Source: Planctomycetota bacterium
GTDB lineage: Bacteria; Planctomycetota; UBA8108; SXIK01
Assembly (NCBI GenBank): GCA_016209535.1
Contig: JACQVW010000323.1
Location: 1 to 36,432, forward strand
DNA length: 36,432 nucleotides
Reading direction: 5' to 3'
This document shows positions 1-9,091 of this stretch, piece after piece (within the stretch, counting starts at the first letter, position 1; each line of letters begins with the position of its first letter). Both the position numbers and the translations under genes were made by a program. The notes under the pieces were generated by a model that ran no database searches, was not told the origin of the DNA, and saw only the letters and a program-made list of their open reading frames with translations.

Positions 1-170
1 ATGTCGACCTTGCGTCCGGCGTCCATCGCCTTCATGCGCTCGTCGGCCTTGGATCTGAAGCCGTGTTCGTCCGCTTCTTCCAGCTCGGCCAGGAACGACG
101 AGAGGAGCAACCTCTCTCGAGGCGTCAGCTTGGCGACCCGTTCCTTGAGCTCGGCAAGGCTCATGCGCAT
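1..170 (-). CDS. Small antitoxin-like protein, C-terminus outside window
   Basis: The first 56 codons are visible; the gene runs off the left edge. The start used is the ATG at 170-168 (MRMSLAELKE...); a second in-frame ATG lies at 164-162. Neither has a clear Shine-Dalgarno, so the start is uncertain. The peptide is helical and charged: an N-terminal segment with LTPRERLLLSSFLAELEEAD, then a basic stretch with RSKADERMKAMDAGRK. This layout (short helix, 'L..eeR..l..FL..L..ad', then 'f...l..r..d') recalls small antitoxins encoded next to ParE/RelE toxins. That is inference from style; the partner, if any, would lie to the left of base 1. The following intergenic stretch (171-422) separates it from the divergent sigma-factor gene. 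Confidence 0.6.
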   Translation of the reverse strand, partial: MRMSLAELKERVAKLTPRERLLLSSFLAELEEADEHGFRSKADERMKAMDAGRKVD

Positions 171-360
171 CTTGTACTGCGAGCTGCATTCCCCTTCAAC
201 CCCCATATCGGGGCCCGGCGGCCGAGGGACCAGGGGCGCCGCGCCCCCGGCTGCGCCCTTCCCCGGCCCGGGCACGGACCCGACCCCGGCGGACCCCCTG
301 GGCTGCGACCTTGCGGGGTGACCGTGATCGCGCTCACACGCGGAGCGCCCCGGCCATGGC

Positions 361-366
361 TAGAAT
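361..366 (+). promoter_or_regulatory. Candidate -10 element (TAGAAT) of the sigma/kinase operon
   Basis: TAGAAT lies 57 bp upstream of the sigma-factor ATG in otherwise very GC-rich sequence. No convincing -35 box is visible at the usual distance. Similar TAGRAT-like words occur before other genes here, for example TAGGAT at 5381-5386. Confidence 0.3.
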
Positions 367-422
367 GGTCCCCAGGGATCGAACGGAGGGTGGAGGCTGG
401 GATCCGGTCCAAGGCGGCGCGC

Positions 423-1075
423 ATGTCCGAGGAGCTCCGGCCGATCATCGAGGCGGCGAAGCGAGGCGACCGGGAGGCGTTGAACCTCCTGGGAGGCTGC
501 GCGGACCGCTTCCTCCGCATCTTCTCGGGCAGGCTGAGCCGGCGGGTCCGGCGCGCCTGCGGCTCGACGGCGGACTTCGTCCTGGAGGGCCTCGCGGACG
601 CCCTGGCCAGGCTCCCGGCCCACGAGTACCGGAGCGACGAGGCCTTCTACGCCTGGGTCGGCCAGCACATCCACCACCGGATCATCGACGCCCACCGCGC
701 CGAGGGCCGGAAGAAGCGCGGCGACGAGCCGTTGCCCCTCGACGGCCTCGAGGGCTGCGGGTCGAGGGGGCCTGCGGCGGCCGGCCCGAGCCCGTCCGAG
801 GAGGCCTCGGCCGCCGAGGCCCACTCCAGGCTCGGGGAGGCGATCCTCGCCGTGCAGGTGGAGCACCCGCGGGAGATGGAGGCCGTCGTGCTCAGGGTCT
901 TCGAGGGCTCGAGCTTCCCGGAGATCCGGGAGAGGCTCTCCCTCGACTCGGAGAGATGCGCGCGGCTCCTCTTCCTCCGCGGGCTCGACCAGCTTAGGCC
1001 GCGGGTGCGCCGCCTCGCGGGCTCGGACGACCGGCCGGGGCGCTTCGATGTCCAGGGGGAGGGGAGGTCGCGCCC

Positions 1076-1079
<4 letters not shown>
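423..1079 (+). CDS. ECF-type RNA polymerase sigma-70 family factor
   Basis: This 218-residue protein directs RNA polymerase to specific promoters. The start chosen is the ATG at 423, preceded by an AAGGCGG-like stretch; upstream in-frame sequence looks non-coding. The first half reads as sigma region 2: FLRIFSGRLSRRVRRACGS, then EGLADALARLP and FYAWVGQHIHHRIIDAHRAE, which resembles regions 2.2-2.4. An acidic linker rich in Gly, Ala and Pro follows (about residues 105-135). The end resembles region 4 (EAVVLRVFEGSSFPEIRERL, then SERCARLLFLRGLDQLRPRV). The stop overlaps the start of the kinase gene by 4 bp (GTGA), so the two are probably translationally coupled. ECF sigma factors next to Ser/Thr kinases are known from Planctomycetota, where the kinase is thought to control the sigma factor; that regulatory link is inference here. 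Confidence 0.85.
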
Positions 1080-3639
<2,560 letters not shown>

Positions 3640-3643
<4 letters not shown>

Positions 3644-3689
3644 GGACCGTGAGGATCGTGAGGATCGTGAGGATCGTGAGGATCGTGAG
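3640..3689 (+). repeat. Tandem 9-bp repeat over a start codon (GTGAGGATC, five units plus partial)
   Basis: Units at 3640-3648 (GTGAGGACC), 3649-3657, 3658-3666, 3667-3675 and 3676-3684 (all GTGAGGATC), with GTGAG again at 3685. Each unit carries an in-frame GTG and an overlapping out-of-frame TGA. The repeat encodes the Arg-Val-Ile run before the signal peptide. Confidence 0.95.
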
Positions 3690-4821
3690 ACGCATCGCGC
3701 TCGCCGGCCTGCTCGCGCTGGCGCTGCGCGGGGCCGCGCAGGCGGCCGAGTTCATCCGCGGCGATGCCAACGGCGACGGGAGGGTCACCCTCTCCGACGT
3801 CGCGCACATCGCCGATCAGCTCCTGCCCGGGGCGCTGCCGGCCGCGTGCGCGAGCGCCGCCGACGGGGACGACGACGGCGCGGTCGGCGTCGGCGACGCG
3901 ATCGCCGTGATGCTCTGGTGCTTCAACCACGGTCCGCCGCCGCCCCAGCCCTTCCCCGACCCGGGGTCCGACCCGAGCCCCGACCTCCTGGCCTGCGAGC
4001 CGTTCACCGCGCCGGGCCGCGACCCGGACCCGGCCTACGGCGTGTCCTGGACGCACCCGGCCGCGGTCCAGCGCGGCCAGCCGGCGGTCGAGCTCTTCGT
4101 CCGGGCGCGGACCGCGGCGGCCATCGAGGGCTTCTCGATCGCCTACCTCGTCGAGGACGCGTCCCTCGAGGTCGCCTCCGTGGACCTCGAGGGGACCATC
4201 GTGCCCCCGTCGCCGGCGGCTCGCCCCGGGACCTGGAGCTTCTTCCAGTGGGACCTCGCGCCCACGCTCATCCCGGAGGTCCGCCTGCTCGTGGCGGGGG
4301 TCGTCTTCGTGACCGAGTCGCCGCTCGAGCGGATGGCCTTTGCGGCCACGGAGGGCCCCCTCGACGGCGAGCCGCTCTTGCGCGTCGTGGCGAACGTCCG
4401 GCCCGAGGCCCCGGCAGGGCCCGAGCCCTGGAAGGTCCTCTGGCCCGCGCCGGAGTCGTTCCCGGGGGCCAACGAGTACGCGGTCGGGGGCAAGGCACGC
4501 GTCGCCGGCGTGGTCGATGACCTGGGCATCGTCATCGTCGATCCCGGGGAGTTCCTCCGGGCCGACTCGAACCAAGACGAGCGCGTGGACGTGAGCGACC
4601 CTATCGCGATCTTCGCCTACCTCTTCCTGGGCGGCCCGGAGCCGGACTGCCTCAGCGCCTGCGACATGAACGACGACTCGCGAGTCGACATCAGCGACGG
4701 CGTCTTCGGCCTCAACTACCTCTTCCTCGGCGGCCCGTCGATCCCCGAGCCGACCTCCTGCGGCCTCGACCCGACGCTCGACGGCCTCCTCTGCCCGCGG
4801 AGCCGGTGCCGGGGGCCGTGA
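3640..4821 (+). CDS. Exported protein with dockerin-like repeat pairs at both ends
   Basis: This 393-residue protein starts at GTG 3640, overlapping the kinase stop (GTGA). The first 18 residues are mostly an Arg-Val-Ile repeat encoded by tandem 9-bp units, then a hydrophobic signal segment (IALAGLLALALRGAAQAAE). Two EF-hand-like dockerin repeats follow directly (RGDANGDGRVTLSDVAHIAD and DGDDDGAVGVGDAIAVM). The middle, about residues 120-290, looks like an all-beta cohesin-like or Big-like domain (VSWTHPAAVQRGQPAVELFV onward). The C-terminus has another pair: DSNQDERVDVSDPIAIFAYL and DMNDDSRVDISDGVFGLNYL, each ending FLGG. Calcium binding by the DxNxDG loops is family knowledge. Since it is coupled to a sigma/kinase pair, it may be the exported output or sensor of that module; this is inference. 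Internal GTGs every 9 bp make the exact start ambiguous. Confidence 0.85.
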
Positions 4822-4855
4822 GAGGGCCCGCGGAGCCGGTGCCGGGGGCCGTGAG
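4793..4855 (+). repeat. 30-bp direct repeat (two copies) spanning a stop codon
   Basis: Identical 30-bp copies lie at 4793-4822 and 4826-4855 with a 3-bp spacer. The first copy contains the last codons and the TGA (4819-4821) of the preceding dockerin-like gene, so the second lies just after it. This looks like a local tandem duplication. Confidence 0.93.
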
Positions 4856-4976
4856 GTGAGCTCGGCGCGGGACCCTCGCAGCCTGCGAGCCCGAGACGGA
4901 CCGTCCCTGCGACGCCGTGCTCGCCACCGGAGGACCCTTGCCCCCACACCCAGGCCCCTGTAGCGTGGAGGCCGCG

Positions 4977-5258
4977 ATGTCCGAGTCCCGGATCAACGAG
5001 GCGCTTGCCGCGTTCACCAACTGGGAGAGGCCGTGGCTGTTCGAGGGCACCGTCCAGCGGTTCGAAGGCTTGTCCGCCCCCGACCGGCAGATCCTCGCCC
5101 AGGCGTGGTCCGAGGCGATCGACGCGGAGCATTGGCGATCGGTCGAGCTGGAGGTGGGCTGCAAGGCTGCGCACGAGGCGTTGAGGAAGCGTTTCCCGAT
5201 GTTGAGCGAGGCGGCGTTGGGTGCGTTGGTCAGGGCCGCGTCCTATCCGTGGAGGTAA
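4977..5258 (+). CDS. Small protein of unknown function
   Basis: This 93-residue protein is not recognised. The start chosen is the ATG at 4977, preceded by GGAGG six bases upstream; the in-frame extension back to 4917 looks non-coding (Pro/Gly-rich). The sequence is helical and acidic: MSESRINEALAAFTNWERPW, then LFEGTVQRFEGLSAPDRQIL, a segment with AWSEAIDAEHWRSVELEVG, and a C-terminal helix ending AALGALVRAASYPWR. No signal peptide or membrane segment is seen. It stands alone on the plus strand between the dockerin-like gene and the DUF932-like gene, with about 150 bp gaps on both sides, and a TAGCGT -10-like word about 15 bp upstream. Confidence 0.7.
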   Translation: MSESRINEALAAFTNWERPWLFEGTVQRFEGLSAPDRQILAQAWSEAIDAEHWRSVELEVGCKAAHEALRKRFPMLSEAALGALVRAASYPWR

Positions 5259-5380
5259 CCGCCAGGGACCGTGGGCGGCTCGCCGGCCCGGGGCTCGGCG
5301 GTGGACTCGAGCGGTGCCGCCGGCGAGGCGAGCTGCGCGAGCCGCGCCAGCCTCCGCTGGCGCCGCGGCGGCCGGAGGCG

Positions 5381-5386
5381 TAGGAT
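5381..5386 (+). promoter_or_regulatory. Candidate -10 element (TAGGAT)
   Basis: TAGGAT sits 20 bp upstream of the ATG at 5407, just before a strong Shine-Dalgarno (AAAGGAGGT). If real, the 5' leader is about a dozen bases. No clear -35 box is visible. Confidence 0.28.
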
Positions 5387-5406
5387 GGCCCCCAAAGGAG
5401 GTCCCC

Positions 5407-6204
5407 ATGGCGCAGTCCGTGAAGTCGCGTTGGCAGCCGGGTCCGGGGGAGGTCCTCGCGCTCTTCCGCGAGGAGGTGGAGCGTGAGGGCGGGAGGGTGC
5501 TGGATGCGTACGCGGAGGGCGACCTCCTCGTCGCGCGGGGCGAGGTCCCCGGGCTCGAGGAGCCCGTGCGCCGCGGAGACGCCGTGCGGGGGGGCGTCGC
5601 CATCCGCACGAAGGGCCCCGATGTGCTCGTGCACCCTTTCACCTACCGCCTCGTGTGCAAAAACGGCGCGGTCCGCGCCCATGCCCTCGAGACGCGCAGG
5701 GTCCAGCGGCCCGCCGCTCAGGAGGCCGAGCCCTGGGCGGTGGAGTCCGTCGAGACCGCGCTCCGCGAGGCCGTGCGGGCTTCCCTCGCGCCCGAGGCGT
5801 TCCGGGAAGGGATCCTCGAGATGCGCGCGGCGGCGGAGGTCGAGATCGACCGCCTCGAGGCCGAGACGCTCCTCCAGCTCCTCGAACTCCTCCAGGTCCT
5901 CCCCATGACCGAGGCGCGGTCGCGGGGCCTCCTCGTGGACGGCGGGACCACGGCGAGCTTCCTCGCGAGGAGCCTCGTCGACGGGATAGGCCGCACGGGC
6001 CGCGACCGCCGCCGGGGCGAGGACGCGACCCTCTTCGGCCTCATGAACGAGATCACCGCAGCGGCGCGCGACGATCGCGACGTCGAGGAGCGCTGGCGCC
6101 TCGAGGAGCTGGGGGGCGCCGTCGGTGCCCTCGCCCTCCGCCCGCGGCCGGCGTGGAGCCGGCCCGCGCGGAGCTCGCCGGCGTGCCCGGTCGGGGTCGG
6201 ATAG
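5407..6204 (+). CDS. DUF932-like protein of unknown function
   Basis: This 265-residue protein has a strong ribosome site (AAAGGAGGTCCCC before ATG 5407). The start reads MAQSVKSRWQPGPGEVLALF. The stretch from GDAVRGGVAIRTKGPDVLVH to FTYRLVCKNGAVRAH resembles the core of DUF932, a family found in phages and plasmids and also as stray chromosomal copies, where a segment around 'G..v.nS..G...l.v.p..yRlvC.NG' is typical. The second half is helical (VETALREAVRASLAPEAFRE, then EIDRLEAETLLQLLELLQVL), consistent with that family. The last 20-odd residues are Pro/Arg-rich and may be poorly structured. No signal peptide is visible, so it is presumably cytoplasmic. The DUF932 match is by eye and moderate; no biochemical role is claimed. 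Confidence 0.75.
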   Translation: MAQSVKSRWQPGPGEVLALFREEVEREGGRVLDAYAEGDLLVARGEVPGLEEPVRRGDAVRGGVAIRTKGPDVLVHPFTYRLVCKNGAVRAHALETRRVQRPAAQEAEPWAVESVETALREAVRASLAPEAFREGILEMRAAAEVEIDRLEAETLLQLLELLQVLPMTEARSRGLLVDGGTTASFLARSLVDGIGRTGRDRRRGEDATLFGLMNEITAAARDDRDVEERWRLEELGGAVGALALRPRPAWSRPARSSPACPVGVG

Positions 6205-6224
6205 CGGGCCTGCTGAGGCCGGCC

Positions 6225-7025
6225 ATGCCTCCCTGCGCCGCGGCCTTCCTCCTGGCGCCCTTCCTTCCCGCCTGCTGCGTCCTCGAGCCCGTGAACCCCT
6301 CCTTCGCGATCGGCGCCGGCGATGCGGCGCGGGAGCTCCGGGCCGCGCGGCAGGCGCCGCGGCGGCTCGCGCGGCCCGTCGTCGTCCTCGGCGGGTACCT
6401 CGACCCCATGGGCGCTGCGTGGATCGCGCGCGAGGTGCGGCGCCTGACCGGGGACGAGCGCGTCCTGGCGGTCCATTTCCCCTCCTGCGGGACCTTCGAC
6501 GCGTGCCGCGACCGCCTCATCGCCGCCGTGGACCGGGCCTTCCCGTCGACGGATCCATCGTGGACCACTGAGGTGGACGCCATCGGGGTTTCCATGGGAG
6601 GCCTGGTCGCGCGCCACGCGGCCATGGCCGGCGCGGGCGGCAGGCTCGGGGCGAGGCGGCTCAAGCTCGCGCGGCTCTTCACCATGAGCACGCCGCACCG
6701 GGGCGCGGCGATGGCCGAGCTGCCGTGCTTCCTCGAGCTCCACCGCGACATGCGCCCGGGCTCGGCCTTCCTCGCGCGGCTCGACGCGGGGTACCCGTCG
6801 TGCGAGTACGAGCTCTTCCCCTACGTCCAGCTCGGCGACCGCATCGTGGGCGTCCGGAACGCAGCGCCGCCCGGCGAGGAGCCCTGGTGGGTTCCGCGCG
6901 GCCTCTGCCCCTTGGCGCACATCGCCGTCGTCCTCGACCCCCGCATCCAGCTCGACATCGCCCGCCGCCTCCGGGGCGAGGAGCCCGTGGCCCGCGAGCC
7001 GCGGTCGCCGGTGCCGGGGAGGTGA
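6225..7025 (+). CDS. Putative lipoprotein alpha/beta hydrolase (lipase-like)
   Basis: This 266-residue protein starts at ATG 6225, 20 bp after the DUF932-like gene. The N-terminus is hydrophobic (MPPCAAAFLLAPFLPACCVL) with a lipobox-like LPAC, suggesting an exported lipoprotein. An alpha/beta-hydrolase core follows: the strand RPVVVLGGYLDPMGAAWIAR, then the nucleophile elbow GVSMGG with Ser123, and MSTPHRGAAMAELPC, a segment typical of PGAP1/LipA-like and triacylglycerol-lipase-like hydrolases. A C-terminal His in CPLAHIAVVLDP is a plausible catalytic base. Family members hydrolyse ester or acyl bonds; the substrate cannot be read here. The gene is convergent with the DUF4058 gene. Confidence 0.8.
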   Translation: MPPCAAAFLLAPFLPACCVLEPVNPSFAIGAGDAARELRAARQAPRRLARPVVVLGGYLDPMGAAWIAREVRRLTGDERVLAVHFPSCGTFDACRDRLIAAVDRAFPSTDPSWTTEVDAIGVSMGGLVARHAAMAGAGGRLGARRLKLARLFTMSTPHRGAAMAELPCFLELHRDMRPGSAFLARLDAGYPSCEYELFPYVQLGDRIVGVRNAAPPGEEPWWVPRGLCPLAHIAVVLDPRIQLDIARRLRGEEPVAREPRSPVPGR

Positions 7026-7113
7026 GCGAGGGATGCGCTGGCGCTTGAAGCTCGCGGTCGCGGCGGATGGGCTCCTCGGGGGAGCGTTGCACGTCCGCCC
7101 CGGCGACCCCCGC

Positions 7114-7129
7114 GCGCGCCGCGGCGCGC
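7114..7129. repeat. 16-bp perfect GC palindrome between convergent genes
   Basis: GCGCGCCGCGGCGCGC is its own reverse complement. It lies immediately before the stop codon of the minus-strand DUF4058 gene and 89 bp after the hydrolase stop. It could fold as a stem in transcripts from either strand, but there is no T-tract, so a terminator role is uncertain. Confidence 0.5.
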
Positions 7130-7921
7130 CTAGCCGCGCAGCCCCTTCGCGCGGAGTAGCTCCGCGGCCCAGGCGGCATCCTCGGGGTCGAGCGGCGGGT
7201 CCGGCTCGCGCCTGTAGTCCAGGCCTTCGTAGGCGCCGTTGCGGTAGCACTGCTCGATCAGCGGCTGGAGCTCGAGGGGCACATCGGGGTCCTTCTGACG
7301 GAGCGGAACCCGGATCGCCGGGAGCGGCTCCTCGAGGGCGACGCGGTAGACCTCCCAGGTCAGCAGGGACCACCCTCTGCGGACACAGACCTGGTACGTC
7401 GTGCGGTGGGAACGAGGGATCCTCTCGGCCGCCACCGACAGGACTCTCTTCCCCTTCCTCGTGAGGTCGATCTCGACCAGGCTGACCCTGGCCTCCCAGA
7501 GCTCCTCCCGCTTCTTCTCGTAGAGCTTCCGGCCTTCCCCAGGGAGTTTGTTCGTGGGGCTCAGGAGCTCGATCACGGTGACGACGCCCCCACCTGTGCT
7601 CAGGTCGATGATCTGGATATAGCCTTGGGTGATGGGTTCGCGTTGCAGCTGGATGACGAGCGGCTCAGCCACCTGGACACCAGTCGTTGGCGGCTCGGCC
7701 GCGGTTCGCAGGCTTCCCAGCTCCACGACCCGCACGTCAGGGTAGCGCTCGCTGCTTTCACCTCCCTCCTGCTCAAGGAACACGCGTTCCTCGACGCGGG
7801 CCCGCAGGTCTCGGGGCAGTCTCGCCTGAAGCTGGTCCGAGGCGTATGTGACGAGGCGGTGATGAATATCGCCCCAGTGCTGCTCGAGGTAAGGGTCCAT
7901 TCCAGGAAATGGGCTGGGCAT
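7130..7921 (-). CDS. DUF4058 family protein
   Basis: This 263-residue protein starts at the ATG at 7921, with GGAGG eight bases upstream on the minus strand. The opening MPSPFPGMDPYLEQHWGDIH is the hallmark of DUF4058, a family common in Planctomycetota, Cyanobacteria and Chloroflexota. Further conserved parts are YPDVRVVE near residue 75, VIELLSPTNKLPGEGRKLYE and SLVEIDLTRKG. The 'D.RVVE...VIELLSP.NK...G...Y..KR.....s...lvEiDLlR.G' layout is reminiscent of PD-(D/E)XK-like folds such as the Uma2 family. A nuclease-like fold is therefore possible, but function is not established. Length fits the family. No signal peptide. A plus-strand dockerin-type gene starts about 160 bp beyond its start. 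Confidence 0.93.
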   Translation of the reverse strand: MPSPFPGMDPYLEQHWGDIHHRLVTYASDQLQARLPRDLRARVEERVFLEQEGGESSERYPDVRVVELGSLRTAAEPPTTGVQVAEPLVIQLQREPITQGYIQIIDLSTGGGVVTVIELLSPTNKLPGEGRKLYEKKREELWEARVSLVEIDLTRKGKRVLSVAAERIPRSHRTTYQVCVRRGWSLLTWEVYRVALEEPLPAIRVPLRQKDPDVPLELQPLIEQCYRNGAYEGLDYRREPDPPLDPEDAAWAAELLRAKGLRG

Positions 7922-8081
7922 CGCGAAACCTCCAGTCGATTCAAGGTCCATTGTCCAGTGCCACCGCGCCCTGCGCCAGCCCCTTGACAACCCCTTCGCC
8001 GCGGGGGACATTGGAGGGTGTGCCGTCGCGCGGGCAGCAGGGTCGATAGGCTCGACAGGCTTGATCGGAAAGGAGGCGACG

Positions 8082-8891
8082 ATGCTTTTCGACGCGAGGA
8101 TGCGGCTCCCATGGACCCTCCTTCTGAGCCTTCTGAGCGTGGTCCTGGCTTCGGGGGGGCTGTGCCTTGCCGAGGATTGCAACGCGAACGGCATCCCTGA
8201 CGCCGAGGACGTCACGCCGGTCCGGGAGCTCCGGGCCGCGGGGGAGTACGCCGTGCCTGCCGGTGCGTGCGACCTGTGGGCGGGCGACGCGGACGGCGAC
8301 GGGTTCCTGGACCTCGCGGTCCGGGTGGGCGACGCGGAGGTCTGCGTGCTGCTCAACCATGGCGACGGCACCTTCCGCTCGCAGCCGGCGTGCTTCGTGC
8401 CGCAGGAGCTCGGCCTGCCCTGCAGGGGGTCCGACGAGGTCCGGGCCGACCTCGACGGGGACGGCCTCGTCGATCTGGCCGAGCTCGATGCGGAGTCCGC
8501 CGTCGTGAGGGTGCTACTCCTGGTCCGCGAGCTGCCCGCGAGGAGCCGGGACTTGAACGGGAACCTCGTCCCCGACGAGTGCGAGGGGCCGCTCTTCCAC
8601 CGCGGCGACCCCAGCTCGGACGGCGAGCTCAACATCACCGACGCGATCCAGATCCTGGGGTACCTCTTCCTGGGGAGCCAGGCCCCGCTCTGCCTGGAGT
8701 CCGCCGACTGGGACGACGACGGGAGCGTGGACATCTCCGACCCCATCGCGCTCCTCCGCTACAACTTCGCGGGGGGCCCGCCCCCCGCGCCTCCGGGCGC
8801 CCCCGCCACGGGCCCTTGCGACGTCGATCCGGACCCGCCAGGCTCCCCCGGCGACCTCGGGTGCGCTGCCTACGACGGCTGCGGGGGGTGA
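8082..8891 (+). CDS. Exported Ca-binding repeat protein with dockerin-like C-terminus
   Basis: This 269-residue protein starts at ATG 8082 after AAAGGAGG. A signal peptide is clear (MLFDARMRLPWTLLLSLLSV then VLASGGLCLAED). Next come a thrombospondin-3-like loop (DCNANGIPDAEDV), an FG-GAP/VCBS-like unit (DADGDGFLDLAVRVGD, then LLNHGDGTF), another 'DLDGDGLVDLAEL' loop and DLNGNLVPDECE. From about residue 172 there is a dockerin-like pair (RGDPSSDGELNITDAIQILG and DWDDDGSVDISDPIALLRYN), then a Pro-rich segment and a Cys-rich end. It is probably extracellular or on the cell surface and binds calcium; ligand unknown. A collapsed paralogue with matching ends is at 13144-13270. The short form suggests that this copy too may have lost propeller repeats. 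Confidence 0.87.
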   Translation: MLFDARMRLPWTLLLSLLSVVLASGGLCLAEDCNANGIPDAEDVTPVRELRAAGEYAVPAGACDLWAGDADGDGFLDLAVRVGDAEVCVLLNHGDGTFRSQPACFVPQELGLPCRGSDEVRADLDGDGLVDLAELDAESAVVRVLLLVRELPARSRDLNGNLVPDECEGPLFHRGDPSSDGELNITDAIQILGYLFLGSQAPLCLESADWDDDGSVDISDPIALLRYNFAGGPPPAPPGAPATGPCDVDPDPPGSPGDLGCAAYDGCGG

Positions 8892-9056
8892 CGGGGCTCT
8901 CCACGAGGCCAGAGGCCAGGTTCCCGCGGAGGTAGCATCTTCTCCGTCGGGGAGGCGAATGCGTGTGCTCGAGCCTCGAGGGGGCGCAAGGGCGGCGGGA
9001 TGACTTCGCAGAGGGGTGTCGGTGGCTCTTCGAGAGAGCTTTTCCAAGGGCCCGTC

Positions 9057-9075
9057 GGGAACCGATGGGGTTCCC
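9057..9075. terminator. Inverted repeat downstream of the SBBP gene
   Basis: GGGAACC (9057-9063) pairs with GGTTCCC (9069-9075) around a 5-base loop, 17 bp past the stop of the minus-strand gene at 9092. There is no clear T-tract on either strand, so terminator function is tentative. The rest of 8892-9091 holds only a 14-codon ORF at 8959. Confidence 0.3.
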
Positions 9076-9091
9076 ACGCCGGGCCCGGCGA

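Noticed and set aside
7033-7464. Plus-strand ORF beginning MRWRLKLAVAADG after the hydrolase gene
   Set aside because: Most of it is antisense to the DUF4058 gene and the first 30 codons resemble nothing; no ribosome site of note.
8959-9003. 14-codon ORF with a good ribosome site (GGGGAGGCGA before ATG) and a TAGCAT -10-like word
   Set aside because: Too short to support as a gene. It might be the front of a deleted gene, but no 3' part is recognised.
9057-9075. Strong intrinsic terminator for the SBBP gene
   Set aside because: A stem exists but no T-tract follows on the minus strand, so I list it only as a low-confidence inverted repeat.
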